Of a DNA stretch of 64,000 bases, positions 52,908-62,600 are shown one piece after another. Numbering within the stretch: the first letter of the stretch is position 1; every line of letters begins with the position of its first letter. The position numbers and the translations under genes were made by a program. The stretch is from assembly GCA_002894685.1 (NCBI GenBank), contig NCRC01000014.1:17906-81905 (forward strand), in the 5' to 3' direction. Source of the stretch: Salinivenus lutea. GTDB lineage: Bacteria; Bacteroidota; Rhodothermia; Rhodothermales; Salinibacteraceae. The notes below the pieces were generated by a model that ran no database searches, was not told the DNA's origin, and was given only the letters and a program-made list of their open reading frames with translations.

Positions 52908-53504
52908 ATGTCGACGCTTCGCGCTTTGCTTCGGGCCATGGGGCGGCTCTACCACCGATTGCTCCGGCGACGGCTGGACCCTCAGACGCGTGAGATTGCG
53001 GAGGTGCTGCAGTCGGTCCCCGCCTTTCAGTCCCTCTCGTCGACGGCGCTATACGCCATGGCGGCCGCCACGCACCGCCGCACGTACCGGCGGGGGGAGT
53101 CGCTGTACTACGAGGGCGACCCGGGGCTTGGACTGTACGTGGTGGAGTCGGGCCGCGTGCGCCTGTTCAGCGACGCCGACCGCGGCCCCCCCCGCGATCT
53201 GTGTGAGGTGTCCGCCCCCGACATGTTCGGCGTCGTCTCGCTCCTGGGGGACTTCCGTCGACTCGAAACCGCCGAGACGATCACCGAGGCGCGGGTGCTC
53301 GGGTTCTTTCGGCCCGACCTGAAGAATGTGATGCGTCGGAGCCCGAAGGCGGGAAGCGAAATCGTGATGGCGCTGGCGCGGCGGGTGGCGTCGCAGCACG
53401 TGGAGATGTTTCGGGGCATCGAAGAGCAGGAGGGGCGGGATCGGGCCCTCGATACCTACGCCCAGGTGGCGGCGGGAACCGCCGTCGAGACCCCCGCGGA
53501 ATAG
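52908..53504 (+). CDS. Cyclic-nucleotide-binding-domain protein without DNA-binding domain
   Basis: A 198-residue protein. A basic N-terminal helix (LRALLRAMGRLYHRLLRRRL) is followed by a cNMP-binding beta-roll (about 38-155), with TYRRGESLYYEGDPGLGLYVV, and the phosphate-binding-cassette position at DMFGVVSLLGDFRRLET. The C-terminal helix resembles the Crp dimer helix, but the chain then ends (AGTAVETPAE) with no helix-turn-helix. It could be a regulatory subunit or sensor that acts on a protein. It precedes the ABC exporter gene by 141 bases. Confidence 0.85.
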   Translation: MSTLRALLRAMGRLYHRLLRRRLDPQTREIAEVLQSVPAFQSLSSTALYAMAAATHRRTYRRGESLYYEGDPGLGLYVVESGRVRLFSDADRGPPRDLCEVSAPDMFGVVSLLGDFRRLETAETITEARVLGFFRPDLKNVMRRSPKAGSEIVMALARRVASQHVEMFRGIEEQEGRDRALDTYAQVAAGTAVETPAE

Positions 53505-53645
53505 GGGACAATTGGGCATGTCGTTTCATCAACGGGCCGAGCGTCGGGATCAGGACGACCGGTGGGCTCGTTCCGACCAATGTTTGTCTGCACTCTCCGT
53601 GTTTGGGAGAGGCTATGCTGTCTATCGACCAGTTCCGCAACCTTC

Positions 53646-55445
53646 ATGGGGGCTCTCTCACGTCTCAATCATTTCTTCTGGGAGTACAAGTACCTGTTCG
53701 TGCCGGGCCTGCTCTTTACGATGATCTCGGCCGGGTTCCAGATTACGGTGCCGATGGTGGTGCGGCAGGCGGTCGATAGCATTCCGCGGTTCGTGCGGAT
53801 CCACACCCTCTACGAAGGCACCGCGGCGCAGGCGGAGCTCTACGCCTACTTCTTCGGGGGACTGCTGCTCTTTGCCGGTGTGATTATCGCCCTGTCGGCC
53901 ACGAGCGGGCTGTTCATGTTTCTGATGCGGCAGACCGTGGTGGTGGCCTCCCGGCACATTGAGTACGACCTGCGCAACGCGCTCTACGATCACCTGCAGC
54001 AGCTCTCGACAACCTTCTACCAGGAGTACTCGACGGGCGACGTCATTACCCGGGCCACGGACGACATCGAGAAGGTGCGGCGCTACATCGGCCCGGCAAT
54101 CATGTACGTCACCCGCTCGCTGGTGATGGTGCTGGTGGCCGTGTCGGTGATGTTTGTGATCTCGCCGACGCTCACGCTCTACGCCCTCATCCCGCTTCCG
54201 CTGCTGGCCGTGTCGGTGTTTTTTATGGCCCGCATGGTTCACCACCGCAGTGATCTGCTACAGCAACAGTATTCCACCCTCACCAGTCGCGTGCAGGAGG
54301 CGCTCTCCGGCATTCGAGTTCTCAAGGCCTACACCCGGGAGGACGCGGAGGCGGACGCGTTCGACGAGGAGAGCGAGAAGTACAAGTGGCGCAACCTGAA
54401 CCTGGCGCTTGTCGAGTCGGCGTGGCGGCCGTCGTTTCTGCTGCTGGTGGGCCTTTCGACGATTATCGTGGTGTGGATGGGGGGGCGCCTGGTGGCCGAG
54501 GGGGCCATCACGATCGGCAATATTGCGGAGTACATCATCTACATCAACATGATGACGTGGCCGGTGGCCTCGCTCGGGTTCGTCATCACGATGATTCAGC
54601 GCGCGTCGGCCTCGGTGGAGCGCCTGCACCGCATCATGGACCGTGAGCCCGACATTGCGGACGGCCCGCGCACCGACGCCTCGATCCAGTCGCTCGAGGG
54701 GCACATCGCGTTTCACAATGTGTGGTACCAGTACGACGACGAGGAGGAACCGGCCCTCCGCGGGGTGAGCTTCGACCTGCCGGCCGACCAGACGCTCGCC
54801 ATCGTCGGACGCACGGGCTCGGGGAAGAGCACGCTCGTGCGGATGATCCCGCGCCTGCTGGAGCCGGACGCCGGGCGCGTGACGGTCGACGGACACGACG
54901 TGAGCACGATTCCGCTGGAGACGCTGCGGCAGCACATGGGCTATGTCCCACAGGAGGTGTTCTTGTTTAGCGACACGGTGGCGAACAATATCGCCTTTGG
55001 TGACCTGGACGCGCCCGACGACGAGATCCGGGCGGCGGCCCGGGAAGCGGACCTACTGGAGAACGTCGAGGACTTTCCGGACGGGTTTGAGACGTACGTG
55101 GGGGAGCGAGGGATTACGCTCTCCGGCGGACAAAAGCAGCGCACGTCCATCGCCCGGGCGCTCATTCGGGATCCCCGCGTCCTCATCTTCGACGATGCCC
55201 TGTCGGCGGTCGACACGGCCACGGAGCGCAACATCCTCCGGTCGCTTCGCGAGCGGCAGGGAAACCACACGCTCGTGATCGTGAGCCATCGCCTAAGTGC
55301 GGTGCAGGCGGCCGACCTGATTCTGGTGATGGAGCAGGGCAACATCGTGCAGCGCGGCACCCACGAGGAGCTGGTGGATGAGGAGGGGCTGTACGCCGAC
55401 CTTCACGAGAAGCAGCTACTGGAGGAGGAGATTGAGGCGCTGTAG
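53646..55445 (+). CDS. ABC exporter half-transporter with degenerate Walker B (TM287-like)
   Basis: A 599-residue exporter subunit with six membrane helices (about 15-320) and an ATPase domain (about 350-590). Walker A is GRTGSGKST, the signature is a full LSGGQKQR, and the H-loop His is present (VIVSHRLSA). The Walker B residue that should be catalytic Glu is Asp517 (LIFDDALSAVD), which weakens hydrolysis in heterodimeric exporters. This predicts pairing with a partner that has an intact Glu, which the exporter gene at 56695 supplies. ATG 53646 (MGALSRLNHFFWEYKYL) is preferred over an earlier in-frame start. Confidence 0.93.
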   Translation: MGALSRLNHFFWEYKYLFVPGLLFTMISAGFQITVPMVVRQAVDSIPRFVRIHTLYEGTAAQAELYAYFFGGLLLFAGVIIALSATSGLFMFLMRQTVVVASRHIEYDLRNALYDHLQQLSTTFYQEYSTGDVITRATDDIEKVRRYIGPAIMYVTRSLVMVLVAVSVMFVISPTLTLYALIPLPLLAVSVFFMARMVHHRSDLLQQQYSTLTSRVQEALSGIRVLKAYTREDAEADAFDEESEKYKWRNLNLALVESAWRPSFLLLVGLSTIIVVWMGGRLVAEGAITIGNIAEYIIYINMMTWPVASLGFVITMIQRASASVERLHRIMDREPDIADGPRTDASIQSLEGHIAFHNVWYQYDDEEEPALRGVSFDLPADQTLAIVGRTGSGKSTLVRMIPRLLEPDAGRVTVDGHDVSTIPLETLRQHMGYVPQEVFLFSDTVANNIAFGDLDAPDDEIRAAAREADLLENVEDFPDGFETYVGERGITLSGGQKQRTSIARALIRDPRVLIFDDALSAVDTATERNILRSLRERQGNHTLVIVSHRLSAVQAADLILVMEQGNIVQRGTHEELVDEEGLYADLHEKQLLEEEIEAL

Positions 55446-55487
55446 CCCGTACTGCGTCGTCTGTATCGCGTGTCTTCTACCGGCACG

Positions 55488-55569
55488 AGACGCAATACGC
55501 GATACGCAATACGAACCACGCAATACGAACTACGCAATACGCGATACGCAATACGCACTACGCAATACG
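55488..55569. repeat. Short tandem repeat of ACGCAATACG-type units
   Basis: About 82 bases made of variants of an 8-base unit (ACGCAAT, ACGCGAT, ACGAACT, ACGCACT followed by A). The motif CGCAATACG appears six times. It fills most of the gap between the ABC exporter gene and the ribonuclease Z gene. No open frame of interest crosses it. Confidence 0.85.
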
Positions 55570-55619
55570 TTCCCTCCCGTCAAAGTGTATTCCTGCCCGA
55601 CACGAGGCCTTCTGTATAG

Positions 55620-56579
55620 ATGAAAACTGACGTCATCCCCCTCGGCACGGCCTCCGCCGTTCCCACCAAAGAGCGACACCTGTCGGCCCTGGCCGTGGAG
55701 CGGAAGGGGCGGGTGTTGCTCTTCGACTGTGGGGAAGGGACGCAGTATCAGCTCCTGCACGCCGGCCTGAGCCGGGCACGGATCGACGCGATTTTCGTGA
55801 CGCACCTGCACGGCGACCACTGCTACGGCCTGCCCGGGCTGCTTTCGACCCTCGCCCTCCAGCAGCGAACCGATCCGGTGACCCTCGTGCTTCCGCCGGG
55901 CGGGCGGGCGATGCTGGAGTCCATCCCGGGCGCCGCGCCCGCCGACTGCCCGTTCCCGGTGCGGATCACGGAGGGGGGAGAAGACCTGACGGCGGCCACC
56001 GTCTACGAGACCGACGAGTTCACCGTGACCGCGCGTCCGCTGGCGCACCGCACCTTCACGATGGGGTTTCGTCTGGAGGAGCGACCGCGCCCCGGACGGT
56101 TCAACCCCGAGCGCGCCTGCGCCCTGGGCGTGCCGGAAGGCCCGGCGTTTGCGCGGCTGCAGGGGGGAGAGCCCGTGACGCTGGACGACGGCACCACCGT
56201 GCGGCCCGAGCAGGTGCTGGGCCCGCCGCGCCCCGGGATCGCGTTCGCCTACGTGACCGATACCCGGCCCTGCGACGGAGGGCGTGCCCTCGCGGACGAC
56301 GCAGACCTGCTGTACCACGAAGGCACCTTCGCCGAAGACCTGCAGTCTCGTGCCGTCCAAACGGGGCATAGCACCGCCCGGGAGGCGGCCACGGTGGCGC
56401 GCGACGCCGGGGCCGGCCGACTGCTCCTCGGCCACATTAGCGCCCGCTACGACGATCCGTCCACGCTGGAGGCGGAGGCGCGCGCCGTCTTTCCCGACGC
56501 CGCGGTCGCCGAGGAGCTCCGGCGCTACTCCATGGACCCCCGCACGAAAGAGCCCGGCGCAGCGAACAGCGGAACGTAA
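55620..56579 (+). CDS. rnz: Ribonuclease Z
   Basis: A 319-residue metallo-beta-lactamase-fold nuclease that trims tRNA 3' ends. The start MKTDVIPLGTASAVPTKERH and the zinc motif THLHGDHCYGLPGLL are characteristic of RNase Z, as are the later TVTARPLAHRTFTMGF, YVTDTRPCDGG and LLYHEGTF segments and the final LLLGHISARYDDP. The length matches the short bacterial form. It sits between two ABC half-exporter genes on the same strand, preceded by a tandem repeat and followed by a 115-base gap. Confidence 0.95.
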   Translation: MKTDVIPLGTASAVPTKERHLSALAVERKGRVLLFDCGEGTQYQLLHAGLSRARIDAIFVTHLHGDHCYGLPGLLSTLALQQRTDPVTLVLPPGGRAMLESIPGAAPADCPFPVRITEGGEDLTAATVYETDEFTVTARPLAHRTFTMGFRLEERPRPGRFNPERACALGVPEGPAFARLQGGEPVTLDDGTTVRPEQVLGPPRPGIAFAYVTDTRPCDGGRALADDADLLYHEGTFAEDLQSRAVQTGHSTAREAATVARDAGAGRLLLGHISARYDDPSTLEAEARAVFPDAAVAEELRRYSMDPRTKEPGAANSGT

Positions 56580-56694
56580 CGCGTAGGGAATGGGACGGTG
56601 CCCCCGCCACGGCCTCCCGCAACACTGAACGCGCCCCTGGGTTGCCGGTTGACGACATTGTGCGCAATTTTCCCACACAGCCTCACCCTCCCCG

Positions 56695-58560
56695 TTGGCT
56701 GACGACGAGACGCCCTACATGCAGGACGACGACACCGTGCGGGAGGTGAATACCTTCGACGGGCGGCTCATCCGCCGCATCGCGCAGTACCTGAAGCCCT
56801 ACGCCGGATGGGTGGTGCTCGCGCTCACCATCACGCTCGTGGGGTCCTTCCTGGGCCCGCTGCGGCCCTGGCTCGTGCAGCAGGGGATCGACAACTACAT
56901 CGTCGTCGGCGACCTGGAGGGGCTGCAGCGCATCATCCTGTTCCTCTTCCTGGCGCTGATTGGGGAGGGGCTCCTCTCCTTTGCGGAAAACTACCTCACG
57001 CAGTACATCGGCCAACGGGCCATCTACGACCTGCGGACCACCGTCTTCCGCCACATCCAGGACCAGCCGCTCTCGTTCTTCGACCGGACCCCCATCGGGC
57101 GGCTCATCACGCGCACCACGAGCGACGTGGAGGCGCTCAGCGACGTGCTCTCTTCCGGCCTCATCGTGGCGCTGGGCGACCTCTTCAAGCTCTTCTTCAT
57201 CGCCTACTTCATGTTCACGCTGAACTGGCAGCTGGCCGTGGTCACGCTGCTGGTGATGCCGCTCATGGTGTGGGTCACGTTCTGGTTCCGCAACAACGTG
57301 CGCGAGCAGTACCGCGAGACGCGCAAGCAGATTGCCCGGCTCAACTCCTTCATCCAGGAGCACGTGACGGGGATGCACATCGTGCAGCTCTTTAACCGGG
57401 AGGAGGAAGAGATGGACCGGTTCGAGGGCATCAACGACGATCACCGCGCGGCGCACATCCGCACCATCTTCTACTACGCCATCTTCTGGCCGTCCATCGA
57501 GTTTATCTCGACGGTGGCGCTGGCGGCGGTGCTGTGGTACGGGGGAGTGGGGGCCCTCAGCGGATCGGCCCTCACGCTGGGGGTGCTGGTGGCGTTCATT
57601 CAGTACGCGCGCCAGTTCTTCGAGCCGATCCGCGACCTGTCCAATCAGTACGACACGCTCCAGCGCGCAATGGCGGGGGCGGAGCGCATCTTCGGCGTGC
57701 TCGATGAGGACCACCACCTGCCGGAGCCCGACGACCCCGTGGAGCTGGACGCCGTGAAGGGCCGCATCGAGTTTCGCAACGTGTGGTTCGCCTACGAGGA
57801 CGACAACGAGGGCAACCCCGACTGGGTGCTCAAGGATGTCTCCTTCACCGTGGAGCCGGGCGAGACGGTGGCCCTGGTGGGCGCAACCGGGGCCGGGAAG
57901 TCGACCGTGATGAACCTGCTGCTGCGCTTCTATGAGATCCAGCGGGGCGAGATCTTGGTGGACGGCGTGAACATTCGGGATCTGCGCCTCAAGGCCCTCC
58001 GCCGCCACATCGGCCTCATCCTGCAGGACGTCTTTCTGTTCTCGGGCTCGGTGGAGCGCAACCTGACCCTGGGCGACCCGTCGATCGACGAGAAGAGCAT
58101 GAAGCGCGCCGCCGAGATTGTGCAGGCCGACCAGTTCATCGAGCGGCTGCCGGAGGGGTACCAGCAGGACGTGAAGGAGCGCGGGTCGTCGCTCTCCCAC
58201 GGCCAACGGCAACTGCTTGCGTTCGTGCGGGCGCTCCTGTACGATCCCGATGTGATGGTGCTCGATGAGGCCACCTCCAGCGTCGACACCGAGACGGAGG
58301 CCCTCATCCAGCAGGCGCTGGAGCGGCTGACGGAGGGACGCACCACCCTCGCCATCGCGCACCGCCTCTCCACGATCCAGGACGCGGACATGATCCTGGT
58401 GATGCACAAGGGCGAGGTGCGGGAGCGCGGCACCCATCAGGAACTGCTGGCACAGGACGGCCTCTACCGCAAGCTCCACGACCTGCAGTACGCCGATCAG
58501 TCGCCGGCCGCCTCCGGCGACGGGGCGCCGTCGGACGGGCGAGTTCGGGCGAACCTGTAG
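56695..58560 (+). CDS. ABC exporter half-transporter with degenerate signature motif (TM288-like)
   Basis: A 621-residue exporter subunit with six membrane helices (about 30-345) and an ATPase domain (about 360-600). Walker A is GATGAGKST, and Walker B keeps the catalytic Glu (VLDEATSSVD, Glu525). The signature, however, is LSHGQ (500-504) instead of LSGGQ. This is the complement of the upstream exporter (Asp at the catalytic position, intact signature), as in TM287/TM288-type heterodimers. The start shown is a TTG; ATG 56719 (MQDDDTVREVNTF) is a plausible alternative eight codons later. It probably exports lipid or drug-like compounds with its partner. Confidence 0.93.
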   Translation: MADDETPYMQDDDTVREVNTFDGRLIRRIAQYLKPYAGWVVLALTITLVGSFLGPLRPWLVQQGIDNYIVVGDLEGLQRIILFLFLALIGEGLLSFAENYLTQYIGQRAIYDLRTTVFRHIQDQPLSFFDRTPIGRLITRTTSDVEALSDVLSSGLIVALGDLFKLFFIAYFMFTLNWQLAVVTLLVMPLMVWVTFWFRNNVREQYRETRKQIARLNSFIQEHVTGMHIVQLFNREEEEMDRFEGINDDHRAAHIRTIFYYAIFWPSIEFISTVALAAVLWYGGVGALSGSALTLGVLVAFIQYARQFFEPIRDLSNQYDTLQRAMAGAERIFGVLDEDHHLPEPDDPVELDAVKGRIEFRNVWFAYEDDNEGNPDWVLKDVSFTVEPGETVALVGATGAGKSTVMNLLLRFYEIQRGEILVDGVNIRDLRLKALRRHIGLILQDVFLFSGSVERNLTLGDPSIDEKSMKRAAEIVQADQFIERLPEGYQQDVKERGSSLSHGQRQLLAFVRALLYDPDVMVLDEATSSVDTETEALIQQALERLTEGRTTLAIAHRLSTIQDADMILVMHKGEVRERGTHQELLAQDGLYRKLHDLQYADQSPAASGDGAPSDGRVRANL

Positions 58561-58620
58561 CCCCTTCTGAGCATCAGAGACGCCCATGGTGTAACGAAGC
58601 GGCGATAAACGCCACCCAAT

Positions 58621-59382
58621 TTGCCTGAAGCGACTTCTTTCACGGCCGCACGCAGTCCCATCGACCCGACCGGCGACGATACCGCCATTCTGTTCTTTAG
58701 CCACCGCCCCGAGCGGGAGTGGCAAAACAAGGAGTTCGTGCGGCGGGACTACGCGAAGCACCGCCAGGTGGCCGAGACGCTGTATCAGCACACCCGGCGG
58801 GCCGTCCACAACAGCCCCCTGCCCGTCCTGGAGGCGACGGACGCCCAGCAGCGAGGACAGGGGTTCAGTGCGCGATTCACCAACGCGGTGGCCGATGCGT
58901 TTGCGGAAGGATACGACCACGTCATCGCGGTGGGAAGCGACTGCCCGCGTCTCCACGAAGTCGACTGGACGCGCATCGCGCAACGGTTGACAGACGGCGC
59001 GCCCGTCCTGGGCCCGACCCCCGACCGCGACGGGGCCTACCTCATTGGTCTTAGTCGCGAGCACTTCAACCGAGAGCAGTTTGGGGCGCTGCCGTGGACG
59101 ACGCCGAGGCTCTTTCCGGCGCTTGCGCGTCACCTGCAGGCGGCGGCCGGCACCGCCCCGGCCCTGCTCACCCCTCGGGACGACGTGAACGGGCATCGGG
59201 ACCTTCTCTCGCTGCTGAGCCGACGATCATCGGCCCCGGTGGTCCTGCTGACGCAACTCCGGCAGGTGCTGGGCACCCCCTCTGAGCGAGAGGGGGCCGC
59301 ACGGGCTCTCTCCACCCGTCGCGGTGCGTCGCACCGCTCCCGGGCGCCCCCAACGAACGAGCACGTCGTATCGGCTGCGTGA
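58621..59382 (+). CDS. DUF2064/TIGR04282-like glycosyltransferase-fold protein
   Basis: A 253-residue protein with a nucleotide-sugar-transferase-like fold. It shows AILFFSHRPEREWQNK, QRGQGFSARFTNAVADAF, HVIAVGSDCPRLH (acidic metal site) and VLGPTPDRDGAYLIGL, the conserved blocks of the DUF2064 family. In other species such proteins are linked to small-molecule glycosyl transfer, but no reaction is established. The C-terminal 60 residues are basic and Ser/Arg-rich with no match. A TTG at 58621 is the only start at the expected position, so the N-terminus is uncertain. Confidence 0.75.
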   Translation: MPEATSFTAARSPIDPTGDDTAILFFSHRPEREWQNKEFVRRDYAKHRQVAETLYQHTRRAVHNSPLPVLEATDAQQRGQGFSARFTNAVADAFAEGYDHVIAVGSDCPRLHEVDWTRIAQRLTDGAPVLGPTPDRDGAYLIGLSREHFNREQFGALPWTTPRLFPALARHLQAAAGTAPALLTPRDDVNGHRDLLSLLSRRSSAPVVLLTQLRQVLGTPSEREGAARALSTRRGASHRSRAPPTNEHVVSAA

Positions 59383-59453
59383 GGCCGCCCCGATCCCGCC
59401 GGGACACTCTGGTTTGTGGTCCTGCGGTGGGCAACGGGAGCGGCGCAGCCGCA

Positions 59454-59480
59454 CCGCCCCTCCAGTTGTCGAAGGGGCGG
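59454..59480. other. Stem-loop between the DUF2064-like gene and the TonB receptor
   Basis: A perfect 8-base stem, CCGCCCCT (59454-59461) with AGGGGCGG (59473-59480). No T-run follows. It may stabilise a message end or a leader; I could not match it to a riboswitch class. Confidence 0.4.
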
Positions 59481-59602
59481 CTCCCCCCTGTTGTGCTCGT
59501 TCGATCTGTCCCTGCGCGCGTTCTGGTACAGACCGTCGGCCGTTGCCATCCTGTGGCAGGACGACGTCCGCGTGCGGGGGCCCCGCAGTCCATCCCCTGC
59601 CC

Positions 59603-62600
59603 ATGACGTCTCTATACCCCATCCTCGCCCGCTCAACCCGTACTGTACGTCTTCCGCTGTGGGCCCTTGCCCTGGGAGCCGCACTTCTGGTGCCGACGGC
59701 CCACGGACAGGCCACCCTCGAAGTGCACGCCGTCAACATGGACGCCAATGCCCCCGCCTCGGGGGTGACGATCCGGCTCGTTAACGACGAGATTGGAGTG
59801 GAGGCCGAGCGCACGACCGACGCGCAGGGCCGTGTGGAGTGGCGGGGCCTGTCCACCGCCGGCCGGTACACCGTCGCGCTCGAGGACAACGACCGCTTCT
59901 ATGCCACCCGCAGCACGGGCATCGAACTGCGCTCCAACGTTACCCGGAGCGTGACGCTCCTGCTGACCCCGATTGCTCAGGTTGAACTCGACGAAGTGGT
60001 GGTGGAGGGCCGCCGGGGGATCGCCAACGTGAACCGGGTGAACGCGGAGGTGTCGTCCAGCTTCGACGCCGCCGCGCTGGAGGGCCTGCCGGTGGAGGGG
60101 CGCAACTTTACTCAGAGCCTCTACCGCCTGCCCAACGTCACCCCGTCGACCGGCTTTTTTGCCGAGGCCCCCAACGTGAGCATCAACGGCACGAACGGGC
60201 TCTACACCCAGTACCTGATCGACGGCATGGACAACAACGAGCAGTTCCTGGGGGGCCCTCAGTTCGACGTCCCCACGGGCATCGTGAAGGACGTGACGGT
60301 GCTTGCCAGCACCTACTCCGCCGAGTATGGGCGCACCGGCAACGGCATTTTCAACGTCACCACCAAGTCGGGCAGCAACCAGTGGACGGGCGAGGCCTTC
60401 TACCTCACGCGCCCCGGCCAGCCGCTGGACGGCGAGTTTACGAACGACGCGGGCGACGAGCTCACGCAGCGGGACCTGTCGGGCAACCAGGTGAAGGAGG
60501 GCTTCCATCGGCAGCAGGCCGGCTTTGCGCTGGGCGGCCCGATCGTAGAAGACCAGACCTTTATCCACGTCAACCTGGAGCACACGGCGGACTTCAAAGA
60601 CAATCTGCTGGATGCACCCGGCGTGCGAGAGACGATCAGTGGCCAGAACCACCTCACATACGCCTCGGCCCGAGTGGATCACCGCTGGAATGAACGGTGG
60701 CGCTCCACGGTGCGGCTGAACGCCAATCGGGTACACATCGACAACCAGGGCGGGGGACTCACGGGGGGCGTCACGTTCGCCAGCGCGGCGAGCACGGAAG
60801 AGCGCGACGGCGTCCACGCCGCTCTCCAGAACACCTACGTTGGCGACAAGCTTGTGTACGAGAGCAATGTCCAGTACAGCCGGTTCAATTGGGACGCGGG
60901 AAATCCGGCAAACCCGAACAGCCCGCGGGTGGACGTGCAGGGGCCCGATGGCACAACGCGGGCCGTGCTCGGCCATCCAGGGTTTGCGTTCGACAGCGTG
61001 GAGAACACGTTCCAGCTGCAGCAAAAAGTGTCGTACCCCCTCGGCGACCACCACCTGAAGGCGGGCGTCGACGTCCTGATGTCCGACCACGGCCTCACCG
61101 GGGGCGGCAACCCGAACGGGAACTACGTGGTGCAGCTGAATCAGTCGCAGTTCGAGCGCTTCCAGGGGGCCGACGTCGGCCCGTCGCTGACGCCGGCGGA
61201 GCTGCCCGGGGCGCTGGGGGCGACCCCTCAGGACCTTGCGGTGACCGACTACCGCGTCGAGCTCCGTCCCTCCTCGTTCGGCACGCGCCAGGATCTGATC
61301 GGGCTGTACGTGGAGGATGAGTTCTCGCCGGTCTCGGATCTGACGGTGACGGCGGGCCTGCGCTGGGACTACGACAGCCTGTCGGAGGCCACCCTGGGAC
61401 GCGAGCACGGGGACTGGGACAACATTGCCCCGCGCCTTGGCCTGAACTACTCGGTCGATGCCCGCACCACCCTGCGCGGCGGCTACGGCATCTTCTACGA
61501 CAAGATCGTCTACTCCGTCGTCAGCGATGCGCTGCAGGTGAATACGAACACGGAGGGGTTCAAGGAGCAGATCGGCGAGCTTATCGATCAGGGGATCCTG
61601 CCGTCCGGGACCAACGTCGACGAGGTGACCTTCAACGGGAATCGCACGCTCGGCCAGAGCCCGCCCCCGGCCTACCTGGAGGGGCCGACGGCCGCGGATG
61701 TGGAGGGCACGCCCACGAACGTGCTCAGCCAGGCCCAGATCTTGAATCCGAACGGGTACGAAAACCCGCAGACGCACCAGTTCTCGCTCGGGGTGCAGCG
61801 CCAGTTTGGCGACGACCTCCTGGCGTACGTCGACCTCATCCACACCCGGACGAACAACCTCTACCGCATCCGCGACCTGAACGCGCCGTCCTCCCACGAA
61901 ATCACTGAGGCCGAGCTGGAAGAGGTCCTCAACGACCCCGACCGGGACCCGTCCGATCTCGTGCGGAGCGTGGAGGAGGCCAATGAGGCCCGGCCGGTGA
62001 CGCCCGGCCCGGGCGGGGCCCGGCGCATCACCATGACGGAGACGGCGGGCGAGGCGCGCTACTGGGCCGCCAATTTCAATCTGATCAAGGATCGAGGCAA
62101 CGAGGCCTACTCGTACCGCCTCAGCTACACGCTGTCGAGCCGGCGCAACAATACCGACGACATTAACTTTCGGGCCGCGGACGCCAACGACTTCGAGGAC
62201 GAGTGGGGCCCCTCGGTCAACGACCGGCGGCACGTGATCAGTGCCATCGGATCGGCGTACCCGACGGACCGGCTGCGCGTGACGCTCGCGGGCCTGTTCC
62301 AGAGCGGGCAGCCCATCAACCGGGTGCCCAACGCGTGTGAGCCGGGGACGGGGGGCGCCGACGAGGTGTGCTTCGGCACCCGCGACCTGAACGGGGACGG
62401 GACGTATCGCGGCGGGCAGTACGTGGGCGACAGCGACCGCTTTCCGGGCGCGTCCCGCAACACCGACCGCCTGCCCTGGTCGTATCGGTTCGATCTGAGT
62501 GCCCAGTACGGCTGGTCGCTGGGCAGGGGGCGCGTGGTGGCGCAGGCCGATGTGTTCAACGTGCTCAACACCAAGAACCTGAGCGGCTTCGCCAACAACG

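Noticed and set aside
55488..55569. Possible CRISPR array
   Set aside because: Units are about 8 bases with no spacer sequences; it is a simple tandem repeat.
59383..59602. Possible cobalamin riboswitch before the TonB receptor
   Set aside because: The conserved box and core of that riboswitch could not be found; only a simple 8-base hairpin is visible.
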